A stretch of DNA of 8,831 nucleotides from an uncultured Clostridia bacterium (GCA_946186535.1 CAMHNT010000083.1:1-8831), one strand, 5' to 3'; positions 1-6,548 are shown, numbered from the stretch's first letter. The notes: generated by a model from the sequence alone, not told the origin. Numbers and translations: made by a program.

Positions 1-66
1 AAAGCGTCCCTTCCCGAAGTAAAAAACAAATTCTCCTCGCCGCTCCAAGGCGACTCGATTAAGTAG
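1..66 (+). other. Possible 3' end of a truncated plus-strand reading frame
   Basis: From base 1 the plus strand is open for 21 codons and ends with TAG at 64-66. The residues (KASLPEVKNKF... then GDSIK) look compatible with a protein C-terminus, but the stretch is too short to identify and the opposite strand is also open here. The small inverted repeat TCGCC/GGCGA (37-41 with 49-53) lies inside it. No ribosome binding site or start is visible because the frame would begin outside the window. This could equally be non-coding or part of a repeat. Confidence 0.2.
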
Positions 67-168
67 ATTTTAAATGTTTCACATATTTTTTGCTCATTCA
101 AAAATTCTAAAATATAGTACGTTTTTAATTTACTGTACTTCATAAGCTGTAGATAATTCATAATCCAG

Positions 169-228
169 AAAAAACTTTAAGCAGACAGCGAAGGGCGTTT
201 CACTCAAAGCAAACGTCTCTTCACTGTC
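169..228 (-). terminator. Candidate terminator after cbiC
   Basis: Just downstream of cbiC, on the transcribed minus strand, there is an imperfect hairpin: GACAG/CTGTC (184-188 with 224-228), GAAG/CTTC (190-193 with 219-222) and CGTTT/AAACG (196-200 with 211-215) around a 10-base loop. Six U residues follow (plus-strand A run at 169-174), but nine bases after the stem, which is further than is ideal. It probably marks the end of the leftward operon. The stretch between this hairpin and base 67 is AT-rich and shows nothing else. Confidence 0.5.
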
Positions 229-245
229 ATTCTAAAAAACAATCA

Positions 246-884
246 TCATCTTTTATAAATCTGATACAGCAAGGCATTGACAATCGCCGCAGAAACATTG
301 CTTCCGCCCTTTCTTCCGTCAGCGACTATATACGGCGCCGCGCTCTCCATAATAAGCTTTTTTGACTGAACCACATTCACGAATCCGACAGGTGCGCCTA
401 TAACGAGTGACGGAGAAATTTTTCCGCTTTCGATATGTTCATAAAGACGTATCAGTGCAGTCGGAGCATTACCTATCACGAAAATCGTATTTTTGTCAGG
501 GAACAGCTCCACCGCCTTATCCATTGACGCAACCGCTCGTGTTATGCCCTCTTTTTTCGATTTCTCCGCAACGTCGCTGTCGGACATAAAGCAATGTATC
601 TCACAGCCGAGAAAACTGAGAGCAGGCTTGCTTATTCCGGATTTTGCCATATTTGTATCCGTAATTATAACCGCACCGCTTTGAAGCGCCGCCAATCCAA
701 GCTCAACGGCATTCCTTGAAAACTTCAGATTTTCAAGATATTCGAAATCCGCAGTTGTATGTATGACTCTTTTCACAACAAGCTTTTCACCCTGTGAAAG
801 GTGGGATGTATCCCCTATTTCGCTTTCGATTATTTCCATACTTCTGCGTTCGATATCTTCGGGTTTTATATTTTCGATATTCAT
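246..884 (-). CDS. cbiC: Precorrin-8X / cobalt-precorrin-8 methylmutase
   Basis: This cytoplasmic enzyme moves the C11 methyl group to C12 and gives (cobalt-)precorrin a hydrogenobyrinate/cobyrinate ring, late in corrin-ring synthesis. The 212-residue protein is full length for CbiC/CobH. Visible family motifs are RVIHTTAD with the expected catalytic His42, TDTNM (about 75-79), GNAPTAL (138-144), GAPVGFV (163-169) and GRKGGSN (190-196). The ATG at 884 is preferred because an AAAGGG ribosome binding site lies just upstream and it starts one base after the stop codon of the preceding gene. A TTG at 914 would add ten residues unlike the family. It is the last gene of the leftward operon. No other ring-building cbi gene is nearby, so the rest of the pathway, if present, must be elsewhere. 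Identification is secure; the oxygen-independent (Cbi) assignment is inferred from the anaerobe-like context. Confidence 0.94.
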   Translation of the reverse strand: MNIENIKPEDIERRSMEIIESEIGDTSHLSQGEKLVVKRVIHTTADFEYLENLKFSRNAVELGLAALQSGAVIITDTNMAKSGISKPALSFLGCEIHCFMSDSDVAEKSKKEGITRAVASMDKAVELFPDKNTIFVIGNAPTALIRLYEHIESGKISPSLVIGAPVGFVNVVQSKKLIMESAAPYIVADGRKGGSNVSAAIVNALLYQIYKR

Positions 885-885
885 G

Positions 886-1443
886 TTATTTACCCTTTTT
901 CCTGACTGAGACAATTGTTACTCCAACAATTACAGCGACCACGACAACGGCTGCTGGGATAATTACAATCAGCATATTGAAATCGCCTTTGAAAGCTTCC
1001 TCGGGAAGTGTGTCCGACTCAAAAACGAGAACTCTGTCGTACCACTTTTCCTTTCTGATACTCCATGCGGCGCAATCGATTTCAACATTCAAAGCCTCCA
1101 CCGGAACTTTATATGTGTACTTACCTTCGGAATCCTCTTCAAAATATATATAGCTCTCCTCACCGGATGAAAGAGCTTCATCGCCTGTACCCATAAAAAG
1201 CTTTTCATATCCGACGCCGCTGAGCGTCATTACCGCTGTCATTTCATCGCCGCTGACCTCAATCTCACAATTTACGATTCTGAACATTGAAGAGCTAGAA
1301 TCAACTTCTATATTATAGACTCCGTCCTTCAGGTCCGCCGCATAAACCGGCGTATTTTCGGTCTCGTCAGCCGCTGCCGACGGGCTGAAAATACAGCCGG
1401 CAGCCGTTATGATTACGCATAAAAATAAAACAAATCTTTTCAT
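886..1443 (-). CDS. Secreted, membrane-anchored beta-domain protein (NEAT-like candidate)
   Basis: The 185-residue protein has an N-terminal signal peptide (MKRFVLFLCVII..., likely cut near SAAA-D, residues 23-26), a predicted all-beta domain (about 36-142), and a C-terminal transmembrane helix (about 157-179) followed by RKKGK. It should therefore sit on the outer face of the membrane. The domain begins LKDGVYNIEV, carries an LSGVGYEKLFMG stretch, and ends DCAAWSIRKEKWYDRVLVF. The order (DGxYxI start, charged strand pairs, late YD...VxF strand) resembles NEAT heme-binding domains, but the second NEAT tyrosine of the YxxxY motif is absent. A NEAT-like fold is therefore inference. AAGC at 15-18 is a poor lipobox. 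The ATG at 1443 is chosen because GGAG lies six bases upstream; an upstream TTG at 1476 has no such site. The gene sits between the exported chelatase and cbiC, which suggests a role in tetrapyrrole or corrinoid binding at the surface. Confidence 0.82.
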   Translation of the reverse strand: MKRFVLFLCVIITAAGCIFSPSAAADETENTPVYAADLKDGVYNIEVDSSSSMFRIVNCEIEVSGDEMTAVMTLSGVGYEKLFMGTGDEALSSGEESYIYFEEDSEGKYTYKVPVEALNVEIDCAAWSIRKEKWYDRVLVFESDTLPEEAFKGDFNMLIVIIPAAVVVVAVIVGVTIVSVRKKGK

Positions 1444-1603
1444 AAAAATCTCCAAAAAAGCAATCGCTGCCGACAATGCACTGAATGCAAGCGGCAGGAA
1501 AAAATCACGGAAAAAATCGCTCCTTTCCTTGACTACTGCATCGAAATGCTTCCCCTTAATCCGGAAAGGCAGCGATATTCTTCCATATAGTTACAAAATA
1601 GAA
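1444..1603 (-). other. 160-base gap between chelatase and surface-protein genes
   Basis: On the minus strand this gap contains a hairpin (CTGCCG/CGGCAG, 1467-1472 with 1492-1497, with inner TGCA/TGCA at 1477-1480 and 1486-1489). A U6 run (1454-1459) begins seven bases after the stem, and the GGAG ribosome binding site of the next gene follows at once. The reading frame of the surface protein stays open upstream for 49 codons (back to 1590, after a TAA at 1591-1593) but offers no ATG or GTG with a good ribosome binding site. The hairpin could be a weak attenuator or an mRNA-processing element; neither is established. Confidence 0.3.
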
Positions 1604-2602
1604 TTACTCTCCAAGCGAGTTGATTGCGTCGTTAACGTGAGCAACGTAAATATCCTGTACAGACTCAAACTCTCCGAGTCCCTTCAGAACGCACTCAACC
1701 TCATAGCCTTCGCCTTCAAGGATAGATTTCCATGAATCGTCCTCGTCGCCTGCCATATCGTTGTTTGCGTGGTCGCCTGCAACTACCATGAGCGGCTCGA
1801 GAATCACTCTCGTATAATCGCCGTCCTTAAGAAGCTCAACGATATCGTCGATTGACGGAGTAGCTTCAACGGTGCCGATATAATAATTGTCGTTTCCGTT
1901 CGCTGTGAATAACTCCTGGAACTTTGCATAAGCAGCGTTTGACTCATGCTCTGTACCGTGACCCATGAATACGATTGCAGTACCGTCCTCGTTGTATTCT
2001 GCTGTTTCTTCTACAACAGCAGCCGCAAGACTCTCGTAGTCCTCATCAGAAGTAAGAAGCGGTGCGCCTACAGCAAGCTCGTCAAAGCTGTCTCTGTAGC
2101 TCTCAACGACCTCTACAAGGTCATCGTACTCATAACCGCTCATAATGTGAGTAGGCTGAACAATAAGTGTTTTTACTCCGTCGTTCACGAGTCTTTCAAA
2201 AGCCTCTTCAACGTTGTCGATTTCGAGACCGTCTCTTTCCTTGAGCTTGTCGATAATGATCTGGCTTGTGAATGCACGTCTTACCTCGTAGTCGGGGTAT
2301 GCGTCTGCGATTCTATTCTCGATAGCGTAGATAGTTTTCTCTCTTGTGTCGTTGTAGCTTGTACCAAAGCTTACTACGAGAATTACAGGCTTAATCTCAC
2401 CTGACTGATCGTCTGTTTCCTTTGCGTCATCCTCTGCAAAGTCAGGTGTATCTGCTGTTTCAATTGATTCGGATACTGTTGAAGAAACCTCCTTGCTTGC
2501 CGATGAAGATTCCTCTTTTGCTTCTTCCTTGTTACAGCCTGCAAGCATTACCATAGCAACAACAAGCACAGCTGCAAGAATTACTCTTAAAGACTTTTTC
2601 AT
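1604..2602 (-). CDS. cbiK: Exported lipoprotein CbiK-type sirohydrochlorin cobaltochelatase
   Basis: CbiK chelatases insert Co2+ into sirohydrochlorin. This 332-residue version has a signal peptide with lipobox LAGC (Cys23), then a Ser/Glu/Asp-rich linker (about 24-70), then the complete chelatase domain (about 71-330). Residues matching the Salmonella CbiK active site are visible: Glu158 in THIMSGYEYD, His215 in MGHGTEH and His278 in VVAGDHAN, with spacings of 57 and 63 close to the 56 and 62 of Salmonella. The start ATG has AAAGGA upstream. The enzyme should be tethered outside the cytoplasmic membrane. Known exported relatives are the periplasmic CbiK(P) of Desulfovibrio, which also binds heme, and the IhtB lipoprotein of Porphyromonas, which binds hemin. 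The substrate could therefore be sirohydrochlorin, another tetrapyrrole, or heme. It lies after a corrinoid-type ABC importer in the same direction, 154 bases from its ATPase gene. Family assignment is firm; metal and substrate are open. Confidence 0.92.
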   Translation of the reverse strand: MKKSLRVILAAVLVVAMVMLAGCNKEEAKEESSSASKEVSSTVSESIETADTPDFAEDDAKETDDQSGEIKPVILVVSFGTSYNDTREKTIYAIENRIADAYPDYEVRRAFTSQIIIDKLKERDGLEIDNVEEAFERLVNDGVKTLIVQPTHIMSGYEYDDLVEVVESYRDSFDELAVGAPLLTSDEDYESLAAAVVEETAEYNEDGTAIVFMGHGTEHESNAAYAKFQELFTANGNDNYYIGTVEATPSIDDIVELLKDGDYTRVILEPLMVVAGDHANNDMAGDEDDSWKSILEGEGYEVECVLKGLGEFESVQDIYVAHVNDAINSLGE

Positions 2603-2756
2603 ACTTCTTTTCCTTTCTGAATTTCCGATAAACGCTTATATAGTGCGAACCGGAATAATAAAAATTTATTTAAACCGAAATTGTTACGGACGCTGTCACA
2701 GCACAAGGGTATAACGCAGTCTGCTGCAAAGTTTCCGTTATCGGTAAAAATACATG
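2603..2756 (-). other. 154-base gap upstream of the chelatase gene with palindromic segments
   Basis: The gap holds an 11-base palindrome, GCTGTCACAGC (2692-2702), and a minus-strand hairpin built from ATAAC/GTTAT around GCAG/CTGC near 2709-2740. There is no U run after it, so it is not a convincing terminator. An ACTATATAAG segment near 2637-2646 could be a -10 box, but the -35 match is poor. The gap may hold an internal promoter or a processing site; only the palindromes are directly visible. Confidence 0.3.
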
Positions 2757-3509
2757 TTATTTGCAATAGAGCTTATACATGTCAATGGGAATATCAAAAA
2801 GCTCACATATTGTTTTATCATTAAAAATCTCCGAAGGCTTTCCCGTTTTTGCAATCTCACCGTTTTTTACGCATACGGTATAATCGGAAATCTTCTCGGC
2901 AAAATCAAGCTCGTGCATCGAAAGTATCACTGCGATGCCTTTTCTCTTTGTAAGCTTTTTAAGTATCTCCAAAAACATGATTTTATGATGAATATCAAGA
3001 TATGAGGTGGGTTCGTCCAGAATAAGGATCTCAGGCTCCTGACATATCGCCCTCGCAAGCAGCACTCGCTGGCGCTGGCCGTCGCTTATCGACGAAAAAT
3101 CCGAATCGATAAAATCCTTTATTCCTACAGTTTCAACAGCATTTTCGACCGCCTTTTTATCAGTGCTTGACAGCATACCGAAATGACCGGTATACGGATA
3201 CCTTCCGGTTTCAATCACATCTCTGCACGTCATAAGCTCAGGGTGAATGCGTTGTGTCAGAAGTACGGACATCACCTTTGCCTTTTCTTTATTCGCAATA
3301 TTGTCGGAATCGGTATTCCCGATAAAAACAGCTCCTCCGTGTTTTTTCAGATATCCTGCCACGGTTTTTAAAATCGTTGATTTTCCGGAACCGTTCGGAC
3401 CTATGAGCGTCATAATTTCACCGCTTCGCACATTGAAGCATATATCGGAAATCAAAGGCTTTTTGTATCCGACGGAAAGCTTATCGGCTGATATCACAGA
3501 ATTATTCAT
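2757..3509 (-). CDS. btuD: ABC transporter ATPase, BtuD/FecE type (cobalamin/corrinoid or iron-complex import)
   Basis: The 250-residue ATPase powers import by the neighbouring permease from the cytoplasmic side. All core motifs are present: Walker A GPNGSGKST (37-45), Q-loop Gln86, signature ISDGQ (141-145, a common variant of LSGGQ in this subfamily), Walker B ILILDE with catalytic Glu166, D-loop SYLD, and switch His199. Length is usual for the FecE/BtuD/FhuC group. The ATG at 3509 overlaps the end of the permease gene by 8 bases, with GAGGG upstream. A TTG at 3512 is an alternative start adding one residue. The overlap points to translational coupling. The vitamin B12-type assignment rests on the upstream cobalamin riboswitch, since the protein alone does not separate B12 from siderophore or heme transport. 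Confidence 0.9.
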   Translation of the reverse strand: MNNSVISADKLSVGYKKPLISDICFNVRSGEIMTLIGPNGSGKSTILKTVAGYLKKHGGAVFIGNTDSDNIANKEKAKVMSVLLTQRIHPELMTCRDVIETGRYPYTGHFGMLSSTDKKAVENAVETVGIKDFIDSDFSSISDGQRQRVLLARAICQEPEILILDEPTSYLDIHHKIMFLEILKKLTKRKGIAVILSMHELDFAEKISDYTVCVKNGEIAKTGKPSEIFNDKTICELFDIPIDMYKLYCK

Positions 3510-4524
3510 CAAAGCTTTCCCTCTTTCCTCTGAGCATGACTATTATAACTACAGGCGCACCGAAAACAGCCGTGACCGTGCTTATACTGAGTTCCGTCGG
3601 CGCAAATGCCGTTCGAGCTATCATATCGCACAGCATACAGAAAACACTGCCGCCGAGAAAGCATGCCGGAATCAGAACTATCGGCTTTGAAGTTTTAAAG
3701 AACGCTTTTATTATATGCGGAACGGCTATTCCGACAAACGAAACAGGCCCTGCAAACGCCGTTACGCAAGCCGAAAAAAGTCCCGAGAGAAGTATCAGCG
3801 CCGCTCTCACAAGCTTAACGTTTACCCCGAGATTCCCGGCGTAACCTTCACCGAGCTGATACGCTCCGATAGGCTTTGAAAGCAGAAACGTAAACACAAA
3901 CGCCGCAGTCGTTACAACTGCTATTACCCTGACATTGTCCATAGTCATACCCGAAAATGTTCCCATTGACCAATTGTGAAGATTTACAATGTCGGAATCG
4001 TCCGCAAACGTTACGGCAAATTCGGTTACCGCAGAACAGATATAGCCTATCATAACTCCGCATACCACAAGCATTGACATCTGTCTGACCTTTTGGGATA
4101 TTATCAGAACGAAACCGAGCGACAGAAGCGAGCCCACAAAAGCCGACAGTATCATGACAGCCGAATTTATCACAAGCAGTCTGCTTGCAGCAAATATCAT
4201 TACAAGCGCAACCGTAAGCTTGGCGCCCGAAGAAACTCCGAGTACAAACGGACCGGCTATCGGGTTATGAAAAAAGGTCTGGAGAAGATATCCGGAGAGG
4301 GCGAGCGCGCCGCCGAGAAGCATTGCTGAGAGAGCCCGGGGAACTCTGATTTTCCACAGAATACTCGAGGCGGTTTCATCAGAACTTTTAGACATAAGAA
4401 TATTAACGGCTTCGGATACCGAAATACTGGCGCTGCCTATAAAAACATTCATCATAAGCACTGCAATCGTGAGAATCGCCAGCACGGAAAAAGCCGTAAT
4501 AAACCTGATTTTTCGTTTACTCAT
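3502..4524 (-). CDS. btuC: ABC transporter permease, BtuC/FecCD family
   Basis: This 340-residue polytopic membrane protein has the FecCD layout of about ten helices. The hallmark region RVPRALSAML...GALALSGYLLQ...HNPIAGP lies at about 60-92. The coupling segment GPVSFVGIAVPHIIK is at 259-273, and the late D-x-x-AR...P-x-E-L motif is at 300-312. It would form the channel for the substrate delivered by the adjacent lipoprotein. The ATG at 4524 overlaps the binding-protein gene by 8 bases and has GGTGA six bases upstream. A longer frame to 4596 would put 24 unlikely residues in front of the first helix. Substrate is inferred to be a corrinoid from the riboswitch; siderophore or heme importers share this fold. 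Confidence 0.92.
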   Translation of the reverse strand: MSKRKIRFITAFSVLAILTIAVLMMNVFIGSASISVSEAVNILMSKSSDETASSILWKIRVPRALSAMLLGGALALSGYLLQTFFHNPIAGPFVLGVSSGAKLTVALVMIFAASRLLVINSAVMILSAFVGSLLSLGFVLIISQKVRQMSMLVVCGVMIGYICSAVTEFAVTFADDSDIVNLHNWSMGTFSGMTMDNVRVIAVVTTAAFVFTFLLSKPIGAYQLGEGYAGNLGVNVKLVRAALILLSGLFSACVTAFAGPVSFVGIAVPHIIKAFFKTSKPIVLIPACFLGGSVFCMLCDMIARTAFAPTELSISTVTAVFGAPVVIIVMLRGKRESFDE

Positions 4525-5677
4525 GACTTTCACCGCTTTCAAGCCTGTACAGGAACTGAGGAGGATTTTCTTCCGCACTGTTCGTAAAAACAGCATTAAA
4601 ATCAGAAATAACAGCTCCGAGCTTCATGGTTTCCTGGAAAAGATTATTTCTCGTACACCAGACATTCCCCTCTTTGACAGCTTTAAAATCCTCAAGCAGG
4701 CTATTCTTTGAAATCAGCTCTTCAACGGTTGAGATCTCTCCTCCGATAGTGCTGTTGTAAATAATAAAATCTGCGTCCTTTGCCTTCGAGTAGAACTCTT
4801 CCATTTCCATAGTTACGGTTGAAAGACCGCTGTCTCCACCGAGATCGGAAAACACGTTTTCGCCGCCGCCAAGCTCAATCATTTTTGTAACATAATCGCC
4901 CGATTTGCGTGTAACAGCCTGACCGGCATTGTTTATGTAGAAAAAGACTGCGGTTTTTCCGGTGCTTTCGTTTGAGCCCAAGCTTTCAAGATACTGCGCC
5001 TGTTCGTTGAAAAGTTCCTCCGCTTCGGACTGTCTGCCGAGAATTTCTCCGTAAACCTTGATCCATTCGCTTCTTCCGAGTGGGTGTGATTCATAACTTG
5101 AATAATCTACAAAAACGGTGATCCCAAGCTCCTCGAGCTTTTCCTTAACATCGGGAGAATGCTCAATCATAGTAGACTGAACGGATAATTCACAGCCGTC
5201 TGAAAGAAGAAGCTCGTAGTCGGGTTCACGGTATTTTCCTGCATAAAGCATGTCTCCGTTTTCCATAGCCTTCCGTGCATAGTCGATGTACCATTCATCG
5301 GCTTTTGTTCCGGAAAATTTCACCGCATCTCCGCAACCAAGAGAATCAAAAAGCCCCATTGCCGAAGTAGCGGCAAGATAGATATTTTCGGCAGGAAGGT
5401 TTATTATTTTCATGTTTTCCCCGATATTTTCAGGAACAGGCTCATCCTTCGGAACAAGCAGATAGCCTATCCCCTCGCCTGTATAAATCACGGAATATCC
5501 GTCATGGTATCTGTCGATAGCAAACTGATCCGCATACTGAAGCTCCACTCTTTCCGAAAAGCTAAGCCCTTCAATATCCTTCGGTTCATCAGGAATAACC
5601 TTTTTTTCTCCGCAGCCGCCGAGAAACGCAAGAAATATCAGCGGTATTAGACAAAGTAAATTTTTACTTTTTATCAT
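4517..5677 (-). CDS. btuF: Substrate-binding lipoprotein of the corrinoid-type importer (BtuF-like)
   Basis: The 386-residue protein has a signal peptide ending in lipobox LGGC (Cys22), so it is a membrane-tethered receptor on the outer face. After it comes a type III periplasmic-binding-protein fold: an N-lobe (about 60-190, with NIYLAATSAMGLFDSLG at about 98-114), a connecting helix around 205-232, and a C-lobe (about 240-365, with the family-like GGENVFSDLGG at 271-281). It would hand ligand to the permease encoded immediately downstream. Its start overlaps the previous gene by 14 bases and has AGAAGGAAG upstream. The family includes B12, heme and siderophore receptors. The riboswitch favours a corrinoid or cobalt complex; the ligand is not proven by sequence. 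Confidence 0.88.
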   Translation of the reverse strand: MIKSKNLLCLIPLIFLAFLGGCGEKKVIPDEPKDIEGLSFSERVELQYADQFAIDRYHDGYSVIYTGEGIGYLLVPKDEPVPENIGENMKIINLPAENIYLAATSAMGLFDSLGCGDAVKFSGTKADEWYIDYARKAMENGDMLYAGKYREPDYELLLSDGCELSVQSTMIEHSPDVKEKLEELGITVFVDYSSYESHPLGRSEWIKVYGEILGRQSEAEELFNEQAQYLESLGSNESTGKTAVFFYINNAGQAVTRKSGDYVTKMIELGGGENVFSDLGGDSGLSTVTMEMEEFYSKAKDADFIIYNSTIGGEISTVEELISKNSLLEDFKAVKEGNVWCTRNNLFQETMKLGAVISDFNAVFTNSAEENPPQFLYRLESGESHE

Positions 5678-6092
5678 TTGATTTCTTCCTTCTGAAAAGA
5701 ATTGCTGAAACAGCCGTCACTGCGAGAACAACCGCTATTACTGAAACAAATGTCACAGCATTGGAGTTTAACTCCTTTTTGGCTGTTGAGGAATCGAAAT
5801 AAAGAGTATAATCGATAAGATGAGGCTGGCTCATGGCCACGGTTTCCGCAGAAACCGGTATATCGCTGTCGAGTGAAGCTACGTCTATAAGAAATCTTGA
5901 ATTACCCGAGTCGTTTAACGGATAATACTCTTTTCCGTTGATCTCCATGTAGTCGTAATTAGGACTGCTCCACTCTATTTCAGCCTGAATCCGACCGTCC
6001 TCTACGAAAATCTCTGTCGGAGATTTTACCGTAGAACGACCGCTTCCGCCCTCGAGCGTTACATCTATTGTATAATTTCCGTCGGACAGCAT
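5664..6092 (-). CDS. Small beta-domain protein with C-terminal membrane anchor; no signal peptide in the intact frame
   Basis: This is the first full gene after the riboswitch. The 142-residue product starts directly in an all-beta domain (MLSDGNYTIDVTLEGGSGRS, then WSSPNYDYMEINGKEYYPLN at 41-60 and PHLIDYTLYF at 90-99), followed by a transmembrane helix (about 112-133) and RRKKSNDKK. The domain start (DGNYTIDV) and end resemble the surface protein at 886-1443, so the two may be distant paralogs with a NEAT-like fold; this is inference. The ATG at 6092 has a near-perfect AAGAGGTGAT site seven bases upstream, which beats the GTG at 6104 lying within that site. Without a signal peptide the anchor would not obviously place the domain outside. 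In the same frame upstream, after one TAA at 6108-6110, lies a hydrophobic leader (see 6108-6194). So this is either a gene broken by a stop codon or a reinitiated product. It overlaps the binding-protein gene by 14 bases. Confidence 0.72.
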   Translation of the reverse strand: MLSDGNYTIDVTLEGGSGRSTVKSPTEIFVEDGRIQAEIEWSSPNYDYMEINGKEYYPLNDSGNSRFLIDVASLDSDIPVSAETVAMSQPHLIDYTLYFDSSTAKKELNSNAVTFVSVIAVVLAVTAVSAILFRRKKSNDKK

Positions 6093-6107
6093 TCTGACAA
6101 TCACCTC

Positions 6108-6194
6108 TTAACCGTTATAACCATAATCATAAAACAAAAAATGCACCTTTACCGGAGTAAAAGCGCACAGCAAAACGACGGCACACAAAAGCAT
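6108..6194 (-). pseudogene. In-frame hydrophobic leader, probably the detached signal peptide of the 5664-6092 gene
   Basis: An ATG at 6194 opens a 28-codon frame, MLLCAVVLLCAFTPVKVH and ten more residues, ended by TAA at 6108-6110. Five codons later, in the same frame, lies the ATG of the membrane-anchored beta-domain gene. The leader has a hydrophobic core suited to a signal peptide, although positive residues (KKRK) are encoded just before its ATG rather than after it. The ribosome binding site is weak (GAGAG about 12 bases upstream). One sense codon in place of TAA would fuse leader and domain into a normal secreted, anchored protein like the one at 886-1443. It could also be a leader peptide coupled to the gene by reinitiation, or chance. 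Confidence 0.45.
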
Positions 6195-6314
6195 TTTTCG
6201 TTTTTTCTCTCAGAAGATAGATTTTCCTGAAAAGATACAGATAAATACTTTGTATCCGTGAAGTTCGTACTGCCAATTACTCGTGGTATTGAAATAAGCT
6301 GATAATTTCGTGTA
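6195..6314 (-). promoter_or_regulatory. Probable riboswitch expression platform
   Basis: This stretch links the aptamer to the first open frame. A GATACA/TGTATC hairpin (stem bases near 6234-6261) is followed by only UUUU and is AU-rich, so it would be a weak terminator. A second pairing of UUUUCAG with CUGAGAG (near 6206-6232) would cover the GAGAG that could serve the leader at 6194. No GC-rich terminator is visible, so control at translation initiation or by an AU-rich hairpin seems more likely. This is inference from base pairing by eye. Confidence 0.4.
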
Positions 6315-6465
6315 CAGACAGCAGGCAGGTCTCCCGACTTGAATATCAACGCACGGAAAAGCCTTCCCGATTTTCTCAGTGGCATATTCAAAAATTCCGC
6401 ACTCCTTAATTACGGTGACGAGTTCGCACAGGACTTTCACCTGTTTCCCTTTTCACCGGATCATT
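6315..6465 (-). ncRNA. Cobalamin riboswitch aptamer
   Basis: The minus-strand RNA has the conserved cobalamin aptamer elements in order: AAAAGGGAAACAGGUGAAAG with the P3 hairpin ACAGG/CCUGU (6428-6444), the CGGUG/CACCG closing stem, the core GCCACUG (6377-6383), the GGGAAGGC and GCGUUGAU segments, and the B12 box GGGAGACCUGCC (6324-6335). It sits about 120 bases before the first open frame and controls the leftward transporter/chelatase operon, which it should repress when cobalamin binds. Outer boundaries are approximate. A possible long-range pairing of CAGCAGG (6513-6519) with CCUGCUG (6319-6325) may extend or compete with the basal stem. Confidence 0.95.
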
Positions 6466-6548
6466 TTTGTTTAATTATTGCAAAATAAAAAGCAATTCAA
6501 AAATATCCGACACCTGCTGACACTATTCAGTTGTTTTATACATATTTT

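Noticed and set aside
794..1153. Plus-strand open frame of 119 codons
   Set aside because: It lies opposite cbiC and the surface-protein gene, both of which have motifs and ribosome binding sites; its residue content looks like a reverse-strand shadow.
1946..2404. Plus-strand open frame of 152 codons
   Set aside because: It is entirely opposite the conserved chelatase domain and is cysteine/serine/valine-rich in the way of an antisense shadow.
3247..3844. Plus-strand open frames opposite the ATPase and permease
   Set aside because: The minus-strand proteins carry complete ABC-transporter motifs; these frames have no plausible ribosome binding site or family signature.
3848..4063. Minus-strand 71-codon frame inside the permease gene
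   Set aside because: It is an alternative frame of btuC, cysteine-rich and without known motifs.
6149..6440. Two overlapping minus-strand open frames of 80 and 76 codons
   Set aside because: Both run through the conserved cobalamin aptamer, whose RNA motifs explain the sequence, and neither encodes a recognisable protein.
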